Below are positions 7,184 through 19,400 of a DNA stretch of 64,000 nucleotides, one piece after another. How positions within the stretch are numbered: position 1 is the stretch's first letter; each line of letters opens with the position of its first letter. The notes under the pieces are model-generated. The model was given only the letters and a program-made list of their open reading frames with translations. It searched no databases and was not told where the DNA came from. Source of the DNA: Gammaproteobacteria bacterium (GTDB taxonomy: Bacteria; Pseudomonadota; Gammaproteobacteria; Ga0077536); NCBI GenBank assembly GCA_024235015.1, contig JACKNG010000004.1:434001-498000 (forward strand), read 5' to 3'. The translations under genes and the position numbers were made by a program.

Positions 7184-8533
7184 TCATTTCCGCGTGGCAA
7201 CGACCACGCAACCATCGGAGGGCCCGATGGCGATGCCGCGGCGCACCGGCCGCGACACCGCGCCCGGCGGGCGGGCGAGGGCCAGCGTCTTGAACAGCGT
7301 CGCCAGCACCACTTTCATCTCGTAGAGCGCGAAGGCCTGGCCGAGGCAGGCGCGGTTGCCGCCGCCGAAGGGATCCCATTCGTGCGGCGCGAACCTGCGC
7401 TCGAGAAAGCGCTCGGGACGGAAGGCCTGCGGCTCGGGGTAGAGGTCGGGCCGCTGGTGCAGCAGGTGGATGGCCGCGCACAGCACCACCCCGGGCGGGT
7501 AGGTGAAACCGCCGACCGTGAAATGGTCCTTCAGTACCCGCACGACCAGGGCCAGGATGGTGCGCGCGCGCAGGCTCTCGCGGATGCAGGCATCGAGGTA
7601 GACGAGGCGATCGAGATGCTCGGGGCCGGGCAGCCCGGACCCGCACACCGTGTCCAGTTCGGCCTCGATGTGCGTCAGCACCGCGGGATGGGCGAGGACG
7701 CGTTCGAGTGCCCAGGCCAGCGACAGCGCGGTGGTCTCGTGGCCGGCGGCGAGGATGGTGATGACGGCGTCGCGGATCTCGCGGTCGGTCATGGCCAGGC
7801 CGTCGTCGTAGGTCAGTTCGAGCAGGTCGCTGAGCAGCCCCGGCGGCCGCGCGGCGGCAGGCTGGGCGCGCTGCGTGCCGATGACGTGGTAGAGCGCATC
7901 GTCGACCACCCGGCGACGGCGGTAGAACGACAACAGGCGCGAACCGTCGAAGCGGGCCGGCGGAAAGAGGGTGTACATGATGAGCGCGAGCGGGTTGCGC
8001 GTGACGTCGAGCAGGCGGCCGATGCTGGTCTCGAGCGCGTCGAACGCCGGCCCGCCGTCGACGCCGAGCACGGCGCGCAGGATCACCCGCAGGGTGACGC
8101 GCTGCATGGCGCGGTCGGCGCGTACCGGCCCGGCGCCGGCCCAGGCTTGGGCCGTGGCCAGGGCCTCGGCCTGCATCGCCTCGAAGAACTGGCGCATGCG
8201 TTCGCCCTTGAGCGGCGGCAGCAGGGCGCGGCGCTGGCGCGCGTGGGGCTCGTCGTCGAGCACCAGCACCGAGGTCTCGCCGACCAGCGCGGTCAGCACG
8301 CGGTTGCCCTCGCCGGCGTGCAGCACGGCGGGCGAACCGCGGAACAGCTCGCGGATGTCGTCCGGGCGGGTGAGCATGACCATCTGCGGGAAGCCGGCGA
8401 GGTGGAAGCTGAAGGTCTCGCCGTAACGCCGCGCGCAGTCCTCGAGGAAGGCCAGCGGGGTAAAGGAATAGCGCAGCAATTGCAGGGCGGGATGCTGCGT
8501 GGGGCCGGGTGGTAGCGCGGGCGGCGCGGTCAT
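7184..8533 (-). CDS. Cytochrome P450
   Basis: 449-residue soluble P450 mono-oxygenase. The I-helix oxygen-activation motif AGHETT is at residues 263-268, the K-helix ESLR at 319-322 and the haem loop FGGGNRACLG has its thiolate ligand at Cys396. The proline-rich start (PPALPPGPTQHP) resembles the hinge of membrane-derived P450s, but no N-terminal anchor is present. The substrate is unknown and no ferredoxin or reductase gene is adjacent. ATG at 8533 is divergent from the PanE-like gene with 60 bases between starts, so the two promoters probably share that gap. Confidence 0.93.
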   Translation of the reverse strand: MTAPPALPPGPTQHPALQLLRYSFTPLAFLEDCARRYGETFSFHLAGFPQMVMLTRPDDIRELFRGSPAVLHAGEGNRVLTALVGETSVLVLDDEPHARQRRALLPPLKGERMRQFFEAMQAEALATAQAWAGAGPVRADRAMQRVTLRVILRAVLGVDGGPAFDALETSIGRLLDVTRNPLALIMYTLFPPARFDGSRLLSFYRRRRVVDDALYHVIGTQRAQPAAARPPGLLSDLLELTYDDGLAMTDREIRDAVITILAAGHETTALSLAWALERVLAHPAVLTHIEAELDTVCGSGLPGPEHLDRLVYLDACIRESLRARTILALVVRVLKDHFTVGGFTYPPGVVLCAAIHLLHQRPDLYPEPQAFRPERFLERRFAPHEWDPFGGGNRACLGQAFALYEMKVVLATLFKTLALARPPGAVSRPVRRGIAIGPSDGCVVVATRK

Positions 8534-8593
8534 GGGATAAAGGTGAACTCACGTCCAGCAGGGGTCAAGCGGCCCGGGGAGAGGTCCGGTCTC

Positions 8594-9544
8594 ATGCGTT
8601 TCACGATCGTCGGTGCCGGTGCGCTCGGCACCATCCTCGGCGCGCACCTTCTCGCTGCCGGCCACCCGGTGCGCATGCTGGCGCGCGGCCGGCGCGCCGC
8701 ACAGCTCACCCGCGACGGGCTGGTCGTGCACGGCATCGCGTCGCTGACGCAGGCGTGCGAGGTGATCACCGCGCCCGACCCGGCCCGCGACGACGACGTG
8801 CTGGTGTTCGCGGTCAAGACCTACCACATGGCCGATGCCCTGGCGGCAACGGCGGGACTGCGCCCGGTGAGCGTGTTCTCGCTCGCCAACGGGGTGATGA
8901 AGAACGAGCAGCTCACGCGGGCCTTCGGCGCCGGCGCCGTGCTCGGCTGCATGGCCAACGTCAGCGGCGAACTGCAGGTCGACGGGCGGGTGCTGTTCAC
9001 GCGCAACGTGCGCCTGGCCATCGGCGGGCAGGAGCCGCGTGCGAGTGAACTCGCCGCGGTCATCGACGCCGCCGGCATCCATGCCGACGCCGACCCCGCC
9101 ATCGAAACCGTCGAGTGGTCGAAGTTCGTCGGCTGGGTGGCGCTGTTCGCGCTCGCCGTGATCGCGCGCACGCCGACCGGCGTATACCTCGACAACCCGG
9201 AGTTCGCACGGCTCGCCGTGCAGCTCATCCGGGAGGCCGCGGCGATTGCCACGGCCCGCGGCATTCCGATCGTCGACCAGTCGCCGCTGCCGGTGGCCTC
9301 AATCGCCGCCGCCGGGGACGACGCGGCCGCCGCCCACGTGCGCGAGGTCGGCCGCAACCTGCTGGCCACGGCGCCCGACCACCGCATGTCGAGCCTGCAG
9401 GATCTCGAGGCCGGGCGCGCGCTCGAGGTCCACGAGACCCTGGGTTACGCCGTGCGCGAGGCGACCCGGTTGGGGCTGGCGGCGCCCGTGCTCGGTGTCG
9501 CCTACACCATCGGCGCCGGGCTCGACGCCCTGCGTGGCACCTGA
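8594..9544 (+). CDS. Ketopantoate reductase PanE/ApbA family protein
   Basis: 316-residue NAD(P)H-dependent reductase. The N-terminal Rossmann motif is MRFTIVGAGALGTILGAHL, and the C-terminal helical domain carries KFVGWVALFALAVIARTPTG and the RMSSLQDLEAGRALEVHETLG block typical of PanE relatives. Pantothenate synthesis is possible, but many paralogues reduce other 2-oxo acids and no other pan gene is near. I chose the ATG at 8594, which begins exactly at the Rossmann motif and follows a GGGGAGAGG stretch. A GTG 51 bases earlier would add 17 residues with no homology. Confidence 0.85.
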   Translation: MRFTIVGAGALGTILGAHLLAAGHPVRMLARGRRAAQLTRDGLVVHGIASLTQACEVITAPDPARDDDVLVFAVKTYHMADALAATAGLRPVSVFSLANGVMKNEQLTRAFGAGAVLGCMANVSGELQVDGRVLFTRNVRLAIGGQEPRASELAAVIDAAGIHADADPAIETVEWSKFVGWVALFALAVIARTPTGVYLDNPEFARLAVQLIREAAAIATARGIPIVDQSPLPVASIAAAGDDAAAAHVREVGRNLLATAPDHRMSSLQDLEAGRALEVHETLGYAVREATRLGLAAPVLGVAYTIGAGLDALRGT

Positions 9545-9604
9545 GTCCGAATCCATCCAGAATGTGCGGCCGTCGACCGCGTTGATCCCGAGGAGAGTCC
9601 CGCC

Positions 9605-11398
<1,794 letters not shown>

Positions 11399-11399
11399 A

Positions 11400-11475
11400 A
11401 TCAATCACTTGACCGTCGGTGTCTGACACCGGCCGGGCGAGCGGTGTCTGACACCGGCGCTCAAGCGATTGATTC
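11400..11475. repeat. REP doublet between convergent genes
   Basis: Palindromes at 11418-11430 and 11443-11455. The first has its head TCAA-N4-TTGA at 11401-11412. The second is followed by an inverted head (CTCAAGCGATTGA) ending near 11473. The two units form a larger inverted pair that fills the convergent acyl-CoA dehydrogenase/rmuC gap. Confidence 0.9.
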
Positions 11476-11492
11476 GAGCTTCGGGTCGGGAC

Positions 11493-13079
11493 TCAGGGCG
11501 TGTCTTCGGCACGCGGTACCGGCAGCGCCTCGACCCCGGCGTCGTCGTCATCCGGCCCGCTCTCGCCGGCGTCCTCCAGCAGTTCCTGCGGCAGGGCCTT
11601 CTTCGCCTTCACCCCCAGCTTGATCAGTCGCTCCGCGCGTCCGACCAGGTTGCCCTTGCCGCTCGTCAGGCGCTTGTGCGCGGTCTCGTACTCGTCGCGT
11701 GCGCGGTCGAGCAGGGTGCCGACCTTCTCCAGGCTGTCGATGAAATTGACGAAGGCGTCGTAGAGGCCGGCAGCCTGGCGGGCGATCTCCTGGGTGTTGC
11801 GGTTCTGGTGCTCGTGGCGCCAGATGTTGTGGATGATGCGCAGCGTGCCCATGAGCGTGGACGGGCTGACCAGCAGGATGCTCTTCGCCAGCGCCTCCTC
11901 GAACAAGGCCGGTTGGCGCTCGAGCGCGAGCAGCAGCGCGGGTTCGATGGGCACGAACATGATCACGAGATCGAGCGAGTTGACGCCGATGAGGTCGTCG
12001 TAGCTCTTCGCCGCCAGCCCGCTGACGTGCGCGCGCAGCGAGGCGATGTGCTGCTCGGCGTGGTGGTCACGTTGGGCGTCGTCCTCGGCGGCGTGGTACT
12101 GCTCGTAGGCGACCAGGGAGACCTTCGAATCGATGATGACGTCCTTGCTCTCGGGCAGGTGGACGACGACGTCGGGCTGGAAGCGGTTGCCGTCCTCGCT
12201 CTTGTAGCTGGCCTGGATCTCGTACTCGCGACCGCGTACGAGCCCTGATTGCTCGAGCACGCGTTCGAGCTGCACCTCGCCCCAGTTGCCGCGCAGCTTG
12301 GCGTCACCCTTGAGCGCGCGGGTGAGGTTGAGCGCCTCGTCGCTGATACGTTCGTTCATCGATTTCAGCAACGTGATCTCGGCGCGCAGCGAGGCGCGGT
12401 CGCGGTTCTCGGCGTCGTAGATGTCCTCGACCTTCTTGCGGAACTCGCCGAGCTGCTCGCGCACCGGGTTCAGCAGGGCTTCCAGGCCGGCCTTGCTGGT
12501 CTGGCTGAATTTCGCCTCGCGGGCTTCGAAGATGCGGTTGGCGAGGTTCTCGAACTCGCGCGTGAGCCGCGTCTCGGCCTGTTCGAGCAGGGCGATCTTC
12601 TCCTGCGCCGCGTTGAGCTGCTCGCGGGCGCGGGTGGTGAGGGCGGCGTGCTCCGATTCCAGCCGGGCGTGGGTGGCTTGCAGGGCCGCGAGGCGTTCGC
12701 GCTCGGTGGCGAGTTCGGTCGAGAGCTCGGGCACGCGCCCGAGTTCGGCGGTCAGGCGCGAGACCTCGCTTTCGAGCTTGCCAGCCTGGCCGCGCAGGGC
12801 CTCGATGCGCGTCTCGGCCGCGGCGCCCGCCGCGCGCGCCGCCTCCTCGCGACGTTCCAGCTCCGCCGTGAGGCGAGCGGCGTCCTGTTGTGCCGCCTGC
12901 AGACGCTCGCCGAGCGCGGCCTGTTCGGCGGTGCTGCGCGCACGCGCCTGCTCCGCGTCGTCGAGCGCCGTTTGCAGCCGCGCGCCCCGGCGCAGCAGAA
13001 GGACGGCGATGATCGCGAGGATCGCCAGGGCGACGATCCACGGCAGCGCAGCGGCGAGTTCGGGGGGCAAGGCGGACAT
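11493..13079 (-). CDS. rmuC: DNA recombination protein RmuC
   Basis: 528-residue RmuC homologue. An N-terminal membrane segment (residues ~13-29) is followed by a long Ala/Glu/Arg-rich coiled coil (~30-240), then the RmuC nuclease-like domain with LKGDAKLRGNWGEVQLERVLE, RFQPDVVVHLPESKDVIIDSKVSL and LVSPSTLMGTLRIIHNIW. RmuC limits rearrangement between inverted repeats and acts in phage defence in E. coli. The C-terminal tail is acidic and low complexity. ATG at 13079 follows an AGGAG site. Confidence 0.93.
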   Translation of the reverse strand: MSALPPELAAALPWIVALAILAIIAVLLLRRGARLQTALDDAEQARARSTAEQAALGERLQAAQQDAARLTAELERREEAARAAGAAAETRIEALRGQAGKLESEVSRLTAELGRVPELSTELATERERLAALQATHARLESEHAALTTRAREQLNAAQEKIALLEQAETRLTREFENLANRIFEAREAKFSQTSKAGLEALLNPVREQLGEFRKKVEDIYDAENRDRASLRAEITLLKSMNERISDEALNLTRALKGDAKLRGNWGEVQLERVLEQSGLVRGREYEIQASYKSEDGNRFQPDVVVHLPESKDVIIDSKVSLVAYEQYHAAEDDAQRDHHAEQHIASLRAHVSGLAAKSYDDLIGVNSLDLVIMFVPIEPALLLALERQPALFEEALAKSILLVSPSTLMGTLRIIHNIWRHEHQNRNTQEIARQAAGLYDAFVNFIDSLEKVGTLLDRARDEYETAHKRLTSGKGNLVGRAERLIKLGVKAKKALPQELLEDAGESGPDDDDAGVEALPVPRAEDTP

Positions 13080-13165
13080 GCGGGCTCCTGCTCGGGGGTG
13101 GGGTATTTAACCAGCCCGCGGAGGACGGCGTAAGGGCGGGGCTGGCGGCGCGGTCGGCAGCCGCC

Positions 13166-13334
13166 ATGGTGTCTGACACCGCGCATCGAGCGATTGATTT
13201 CCAGTTCTGCCCCGTCGCTGCCGAGCGATGAGCGCGGGCGCCGCCTGGTCGCGATCAACGACTTGATGGCGGGTGTCAGACACCAGGCGTCGCCGGGTCG
13301 TCCTCGACGGCTTGATGGCGGGGGGCAGACAGTC
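13166..13334. repeat. REP group in the rmuC-cupin intergenic region
   Basis: Exact palindromes lie at 13168-13180 and 13272-13284, and a decayed one (GGGGGCAGACAGT) at about 13321-13333. Heads of the TTGA type are at 13192-13198 (inverted), 13257-13268 and 13301-13315. The whole gap 13080-13556 (477 bases) contains these repeats; the rest holds no gene I can support and presumably carries the divergent promoters. Confidence 0.85.
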
Positions 13335-13556
13335 ACCGTTGCGGCCGTCTGCGATCGATGCGCCGGTCGCACCGGCAAACGCGGCGCCCGACGGGATACC
13401 GTACCTTTCCGCCATCGGTTACCCGGGCCGGTGGCTCACCCGCCCGAGCCCGGCGCGGGCAGGTCTGTCCGCGGTTGCATAGCCGTCCCGCGACGGTGAC
13501 GGCACGGGCCCGCCATGGCTATCATCGCCCCATCCAAAAACGGGGAGCAGACCGCC

Positions 13557-13982
13557 ATGATCGAGGATACCTACGTTTCGACCAAGGACATGCCGTGGCT
13601 CGAGTTCGGTGCCGGCATCGACTTCAAGATCCTGCGCACCAGCCAGGAGACCGGCGCCTGGACGGTCCTGTTCCGCTGCGCCAAGGGTGCCGCGTTCAAT
13701 CCGCATCGCCACTTGGGCGGCGGTGAATACCTGGTACTCAAGGGCCGCATGGAAGTGCGCGGCGGCGCCGAGAAGGGCGGCATCACGGCAACCACGGGCG
13801 ACTACGGCTACGAGCCCAACGGCGTGCTGCACGACGAGACCTTCTTCCCCGAGCCGACCGAGCTCTACTTCACCAACTTCGGCGCGATCCAGTTCCTCAC
13901 CCCGGAACTCGAACCGGACTTCGTGCTCGACTTCGCCATGCTCGAAGAACTCGGCCGCAGCGCCAAGCGCCAGGCGGCCTGA
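13557..13982 (+). CDS. Cupin-domain (ChrR/acetylacetone-cleaving-like) protein
   Basis: 141-residue single-domain cupin. The metal site is suggested by NPHRHLGGGEYLVLKG (two His plus Glu) with a later His in PNGVLHDETF. The closest resemblance I can name is the ChrR cupin-like and dihydroxyacetophenone/acetylacetone dioxygenase type, so a metal-dependent dioxygenase or an isomerase is likely. ATG at 13557 has GGGGAG 9-14 bases upstream; an earlier in-frame ATG at 13515 lacks a site and adds residues outside the domain. It is followed by a REP 16 bases after the stop and is convergent with the Baeyer-Villiger monooxygenase. Confidence 0.78.
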   Translation: MIEDTYVSTKDMPWLEFGAGIDFKILRTSQETGAWTVLFRCAKGAAFNPHRHLGGGEYLVLKGRMEVRGGAEKGGITATTGDYGYEPNGVLHDETFFPEPTELYFTNFGAIQFLTPELEPDFVLDFAMLEELGRSAKRQAA

Positions 13983-13997
13983 GACGGCCTCGCTGCC

Positions 13998-14181
13998 GGT
14001 GTCTGACACCGGCAGCTAACGGCTTGGTTGCGTGCATGCGGTCAGCGCACCCGTCGACCGACCGCTCAGCGATCTGGGGCGCGCTGTCGGACACCGGCCG
14101 TTGAGTCGTCGGCCGGCGCGCCGCTCCGCTGCACGGCGACTCAGGTCGGAATCAACGCGTTGAACCCCGGTGTCAGACACC
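13998..14181. repeat. REP group between convergent cupin and BVMO genes
   Basis: Exact palindromes at 13998-14010 and 14169-14181 and a decayed GCTGTCGGACACC at 14083-14095. The last unit is complete, with ATCAACGCGTTGA directly before its 5-nt spacer. Nearly all of the convergent gap is occupied by these units. Confidence 0.87.
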
Positions 14182-14191
14182 GAGGCCTGGC

Positions 14192-15823
14192 TCAGCTGAT
14201 GACGAAGCCCTCGTAACCCTTCTCCGCGACCTCGTTGCACAGCTTGCGGTAGGTGCCGAAGCCGCCGATGTAGGGCAGGAAGACGCGCGGCTTGCCGGGG
14301 ATGTTGGCGCCGAGGTACCAGGAGTTCGCCTGCGGGAACAGCGTCTCGTTGGCGAGTTCCTGCACGTGGTCGTTCCATTCGGCCTCGGCTTCCGGCTGCG
14401 GCTCGATGCGCGCCGCACCCTGTTCGCGCAGGTGCGCGATGCACTCGCAGATCCAGTCCACGTGCTGTTCGATCGAGGTCGGCATGTTGCCGAGCACCGA
14501 GGGGCTGCCCGGCCCGGTGACCATGAACATGTTGGGGAAGCCTTCGCTGGCGACGCCGAGGTAGGTGCGCGGGCCCTCGGCCCACTTCTCCTCCAGCTTG
14601 CAGCCGCCGCGGCCACGGATGCCGGTACGGATGAGCGGGCCGGTCAGCGCGTCGAAGCCGGTGGCGAAGACCAGCACGTCGAGTTCGTGCACCTTCTCGC
14701 TGGTCTTCACCCCGGCGGCGACGATGCGCTCGATCGGCGTCTCGCGCAGATCGACCAGGCTGACGTTGTCGCGGTTGAAGGTTTCGAAGTAACCGCTGTC
14801 GAGCGGCAGGCGCTTGCTCGCGATGGGATAGTCCTTCGGGATCAGCTTCTCGGCGACGGCCGGGTCCTTGACCGTCTCGCGAATCTTCTCGCGCACGTAG
14901 TCGGCGGCGATGTCGTTGGCGCGCTGGTCGTAGAGCATGTCGACGAAGCCGCCGAACATCCACTCGAAGCCGCCCTTTTCCCACATCTCGTCGAGACGCT
15001 TGCGCAATTCGGCCGGGGCGAGGTCGAGCGCGTTCTGGCCGTTGAAATCGTAGGGCTGGCCGATGGTCGACCAGCGGCAGAATTCGCGGATGTCCTTGAT
15101 GTTCTTCTTCAGCTCGGCGACCTCTGCGGCCGACAGTTTGCGGTTGCGCGCCGGCACGCTGAAGTTCGGGGTGCGCTGGAACACCGTCAGGTGCCCGGCC
15201 TGGCGGGCGATGACCGGGATGGCCTGGATGCCGGAGGAGCCGGTGCCGATGATGCCGACCCGCTTGCCGCTGAAGTCGACGCCGTCGTGCGGCCATTCGC
15301 CGGTGTGGTACCACGGCCCGGCGAAGTCGTCACGGCCGGCGATGTCCGGCACGGCGGCGGCGGAGAGGCAGCCGACGCAGGTGACGAGGTAGGTCGCGGT
15401 GACTTTCTCACCGTTGGCGGCCTCGACTTCCCAGCGGTTGCTGGCCTCGTCGTAGCGCGCGCCGGTGACGCGAGTATTGAAGGTGAAGGCGGACTTCAGG
15501 TCGAAGCGGTCGGCGACGTGTTCGAGGTAGGACAGGATCTCGGGCTGCGGCGGGAAACGCGAACTCCAGGTCCATTCCTGCTCGAGTTCCTCGGAGAAGG
15601 TGTAGGAATACACCCAGGATTCCGAGTCGGAACCCGCACCGGGGTAGCGATTCCAGTACCAGGTGCCGCCGACCCCGCTGCCGGCCTCGAAGCCGCGACA
15701 GTTCAGGCCCATCTCGCGCAGCTTGTGGACGGCGTAGAGGCCGGCGAAACCGGCGCCGATGACGACGGCATCGACGTCGACGTTGGGATTGGGCGAATCG
15801 TTCCGGACTGGCGCGCTCGACAT
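14192..15823 (-). CDS. Flavin-containing Baeyer-Villiger monooxygenase
   Basis: 543-residue type I BVMO. The FAD-binding GAGFAG lies at 23-28, the BVMO fingerprint FAGPWYHTGEWP at 167-178 and the NADPH-binding GIIGTGSSGIQ at 190-200. ATG domain motifs (VFATGFDALTG) and the C-terminal GPGSPSVLGN follow. Such enzymes insert oxygen next to a ketone to give esters or lactones in degradation of cyclic or steroidal ketones; the substrate is not readable. ATG at 15823 follows GAGGAGAG; the open frame extends 271 codons further but that part has no coding character. Confidence 0.95.
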   Translation of the reverse strand: MSSAPVRNDSPNPNVDVDAVVIGAGFAGLYAVHKLREMGLNCRGFEAGSGVGGTWYWNRYPGAGSDSESWVYSYTFSEELEQEWTWSSRFPPQPEILSYLEHVADRFDLKSAFTFNTRVTGARYDEASNRWEVEAANGEKVTATYLVTCVGCLSAAAVPDIAGRDDFAGPWYHTGEWPHDGVDFSGKRVGIIGTGSSGIQAIPVIARQAGHLTVFQRTPNFSVPARNRKLSAAEVAELKKNIKDIREFCRWSTIGQPYDFNGQNALDLAPAELRKRLDEMWEKGGFEWMFGGFVDMLYDQRANDIAADYVREKIRETVKDPAVAEKLIPKDYPIASKRLPLDSGYFETFNRDNVSLVDLRETPIERIVAAGVKTSEKVHELDVLVFATGFDALTGPLIRTGIRGRGGCKLEEKWAEGPRTYLGVASEGFPNMFMVTGPGSPSVLGNMPTSIEQHVDWICECIAHLREQGAARIEPQPEAEAEWNDHVQELANETLFPQANSWYLGANIPGKPRVFLPYIGGFGTYRKLCNEVAEKGYEGFVIS

Positions 15824-16421
15824 GCGGTCTCTCCTCTGCATCGCTTTCAATGGCGGCCCGCGGGGCGAAACCGGGCCGCACGACAGGGGCGGGATTCTAG
15901 CAGGCTGGCGAAAGCCGCCGCGGAGACTATCTGCCGCGTTGCCCGTCAGGCAGGACGTCCTGTCCTGGCGCCCTCGGGCCGGCGGGGTTCGCTGGCGGCG
16001 AAATCCGCGTCTGCGCTCCTGATTTCCTCCTGTATACAGCGATGCTCGACGCGCACGGGCCCGGTCCCCAGCCTTCCTCGCTGCGTCTTGCCGCGGGTTG
16101 CCGAGGCATGCCCGCCGCGCGGGCTCAGGCCACGTTCGCGACAGGACTGGTCGTTGCCGCGTGCTAACCTCTGCGCGGGGCAGGGAGGACCGGGTCGGTG
16201 CCGTGCGGCACCCCGGGCGCACGGTCCCTGCGGCGGGCCGCTCGAATCCTGGCGCAGGGGTGTGTGCAGACGCAGTCGTGTTTGGGGGAGGGCGGTCGCC
16301 GTGGTGGTGCCTGGAACAACGCGACGAGGCTGCAAGGGCGCCGGCATGCCGGCCGCGCCACGATGAAGCGCCCGGCTCGTCTGCGGCCCCTGCCGGGCCG
16401 CGCCGCGGCAGCCTTGCCGCG
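15824..16421. other. 598-base non-coding region between divergent BVMO and cyclase-like genes
   Basis: No REP palindrome, RNA gene or convincing promoter was seen. Open frames crossing it have amino-acid compositions typical of shadow reading (Arg/Pro/Ala-rich). Its right end carries the hairpin described separately. Confidence 0.5.
16404..16421 (+). promoter_or_regulatory. Hairpin abutting the start codon of the first cyclase/ATPase gene
   Basis: CGCGGCA (16404-16410), loop GCCT and TGCCGCG (16415-16421) form a perfect 7-bp stem ending on the base before the ATG at 16422. No Shine-Dalgarno sequence is visible, and the hairpin occupies the place where one would be. Confidence 0.45.
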
Positions 16422-19400
16422 ATGAAATTCTCCGAGGTCATCGCCGCCGCGCGTGCACTTGTCGAGCACAACGGCCGCGTCTCGCTGCGCGCAATGCGGC
16501 GCGAATTCGAGCTGGACGACGACACCCTGGCCGATCTCGTCGAAGAGCTGGTCGAGGTACTTGGTGTGGCGCTGCTCGAAGACGGCCGCATCCTGATCGC
16601 TGCTGGCGGGGAACCATCGGCGGCGACGCCCGCCACCGCGACGCCGACGGTGTCGCCCGCACCTGTCCGCTACACCCCCGCGCACCTGTCTGAACGCATC
16701 CGCGCCGAGCAGGCGGCCCTCGAAGCACGCGGCGGCAGCGGCGAACGCAAGATCGTCACCGCGCTGTTTGCCGACCTGAAGGGATCGACCGCGCTGATCG
16801 AGGGGCTCGATCCGGAAGAGGCCCGCGCCCTGCTCGACCCGGCGCTGCAACTGATGATGGACGCGGTGCACGCCTACGAGGGCTACGTGGCCCAGGTACT
16901 CGGCGACGGCATCCTGGCCCTGTTCGGCGCGCCGCTCGCCCACGAGGACCACGCCCAGCGTGCGCTCAATGCCGCGCTCCGTTTGCGGGACGCCGTGCGC
17001 GACTACGGCGCGGAAGTGCGGGTCGGCATCAATACCGGTACGGTGGTGGTGCGCGCGATCGACAAGGGCGACCTGCGCACCGACTACGTGCCGGTCGGGC
17101 ATTCCACCAACCTCGCCGCGCGCATGGAGCAGCTGGCCGAGCCCGGCGCCATCCTGGTCACCGCCCATACCCACGCCTACGCCCGCGGCTGGTTCGAATT
17201 CCACGCCCGCGGCGCGATGGACGTGAAAGGGGTGGCGGAGCCGGTCGAGGTATTCGAGCTGGTCGCGGCGAGCGGCGCACGCAGCCGCCTCGACGCCGCC
17301 GTTGCGCGCGGCTTGACCCGCTTCGTCGGCCGCGAACCGGAGCGCCAGCAGTTGTTACGGGTCTACGAAGAAGTGTGCGCCGGCCGTGGCCAGATCATGG
17401 CAGTGGTCGGCGAGCCCGGCCTGGGCAAGTCGCGGTTGTTCCACGAATTCGCACGCGGTCTGCCCGACGACTGCCGCGTGCTCGGCGCGCACCCCGTATC
17501 CCACGGCCGTGGTACGGCCTACCTCGCGGTGATCGAATTGCTGCGCAATTGGCTGGGCATCGGCCCCGATGCCGACGACGCGAGCAGGCTGGCAGCGCTC
17601 GACCGCTGCCTGGCGCCACTCGGCGCCGATTTCGTCCCTTCGCGCCCCTACCTCGAGCGCCTGCTCGACGTCGGCCAGGCGCCGGCGAGTTGGGCGCAAA
17701 TCGATCCCGAATTGCGCCGGCAACGCACCCTGGACGCCGTCAAGCGCGTGTTCCTGCACGAGAGCACGGTCAGCCCGCTGGTCATCCTGGTCGAGGATCT
17801 CCACTGGCTGGACGGCGAGAGCCAACGCTTGTTCGACCTCCTGGCCGACGGCATCGGCGCAGCGAGGGTCCTGCTATTGGTCAATTATCGGCCCGAGTAC
17901 CAGCACACCTGGACGACCCGCACGTATTACAACCGGATCCGCCTCGCGCCCCTGGTCGGGCGTGATGCCCGCGCGCTGCTCGACGATCTGCTCGGCACCG
18001 CACCGGCGCTGGATGATGCCAAGGCGGAAATCCTCGCGCGCACCGAGGGCACCCCGTTCTTCATCGAGGAAGTCGTGCAGGCCCTGGTCGAGGAGGGCGT
18101 GCTGCAAGGCACGCGGGGCGACTACGCACTGGCTGGTGACCTGCCCGCACTGGAAGTACCGCCCACGGTCCAGGGCGTAATCGCCGCGCGTATCGATCGC
18201 CTGCCTGAACGCGAACGTGCGTTGTTGCAGCGGCTGGCGGTGATCGGGCGCACATTTGCTTTACCCCTGGTCCATGCGGTTTGTGATGAATCGGATAACG
18301 AGGTCATGGCCATGTTGCGCGTCCTGTGTGAGCGGGAGTTCGTCTACGAACGTCACGAGGGCGGCACACCCGGGTATCTGTTCAAGCACGCCCTCACGCA
18401 GGACGTCGCCTATGAAGGCCTCTTGCATGCGCGACGACGCGTCCTGCACGAACGCACGGCACGCGCCATCGAGCAGTTGTACGCGGCCAGCCTGGACGAG
18501 CACCTCGCCGAACTCGCGCATCACTACGCGCGCAGTGATGCTACGGCGGAGGCGGTCGACTACCTGCATCGCGCCGGGACGCAGGCGGTCGGACGGGCCG
18601 CCTACTCGGACGCGGACGGGTTCCTGGCGCGCGCCGTCGATCTCCTGCCGGCGCTGCCCTCATCGGCCGAACGCGACCAGCGGGAGCTGGCACTGCACAC
18701 CGAGCTCGGTTCGGTGCGCTTGAGTACCCAGGGCTACGTGTCATCCCAGGTGGAGCAGCACTACGCGCGGGCGGTCGATCTGTGCATGCAATCGGAGAAC
18801 GACGAGGAGCTGGTCCCGGCCCTCGCCGGCTTGTTCCTGGTCCAGTTCCTGCGTGGTGCCCACGAGAACGCGCAGCGGATTGCCGAGCGCGCGCTGTCCG
18901 TGGCTGAGACGACCGGAACCGCGGGCGATCGTTTGACTGCGCACTATATGTTGTCGCAGAACCTGCCGGCCCTCGGCGAGTTCGACCGTGCGGGTGAATC
19001 CCAACGCCAGGTGGCGGCGCTCTACGAGCCCGCCGAGCATCACGTGCTGGCCGATCGCTTTGCCGAGGATCCCGGTGCGATCAGCCTCGGGTTCGAGGCC
19101 GTGACCCTGTTCATACGCGGCTATCCCGAACAGGCCGTGGAGCGGGCGCGCGAGGCCAATGCACTCGCGACGGCGCTGCAACACGATGCGTCCCTGGCAC
19201 AGACCTTGTTCTGGTCTGCCGTGGTGTCCATTGAGCGCCGCGAGTTTGCGGCGACCCGAATCGACACCGAACGCTCGCTGAAAATCGCCGCGCGTTTCGC
19301 ACTCGGTTTCATCACCCTGTTCGTCAATCCCGTACACGGGGTCGCGCTCATGAACAGCGGCGATCCTGACAGTGGAATCGCGCTCATTCGAAGCAGTGTT

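Noticed and set aside
16098..16421. 108-codon N-terminal extension of the first cyclase-like protein
   Set aside because: The paralogue starts at the equivalent of residue 1 (ATG 16422), and the extension has shadow composition.
15824..16635. Upstream extension of the Baeyer-Villiger monooxygenase frame
   Set aside because: The conserved protein starts at 15823 with a good ribosome-binding site; the remainder overlaps the divergent cyclase-like gene.
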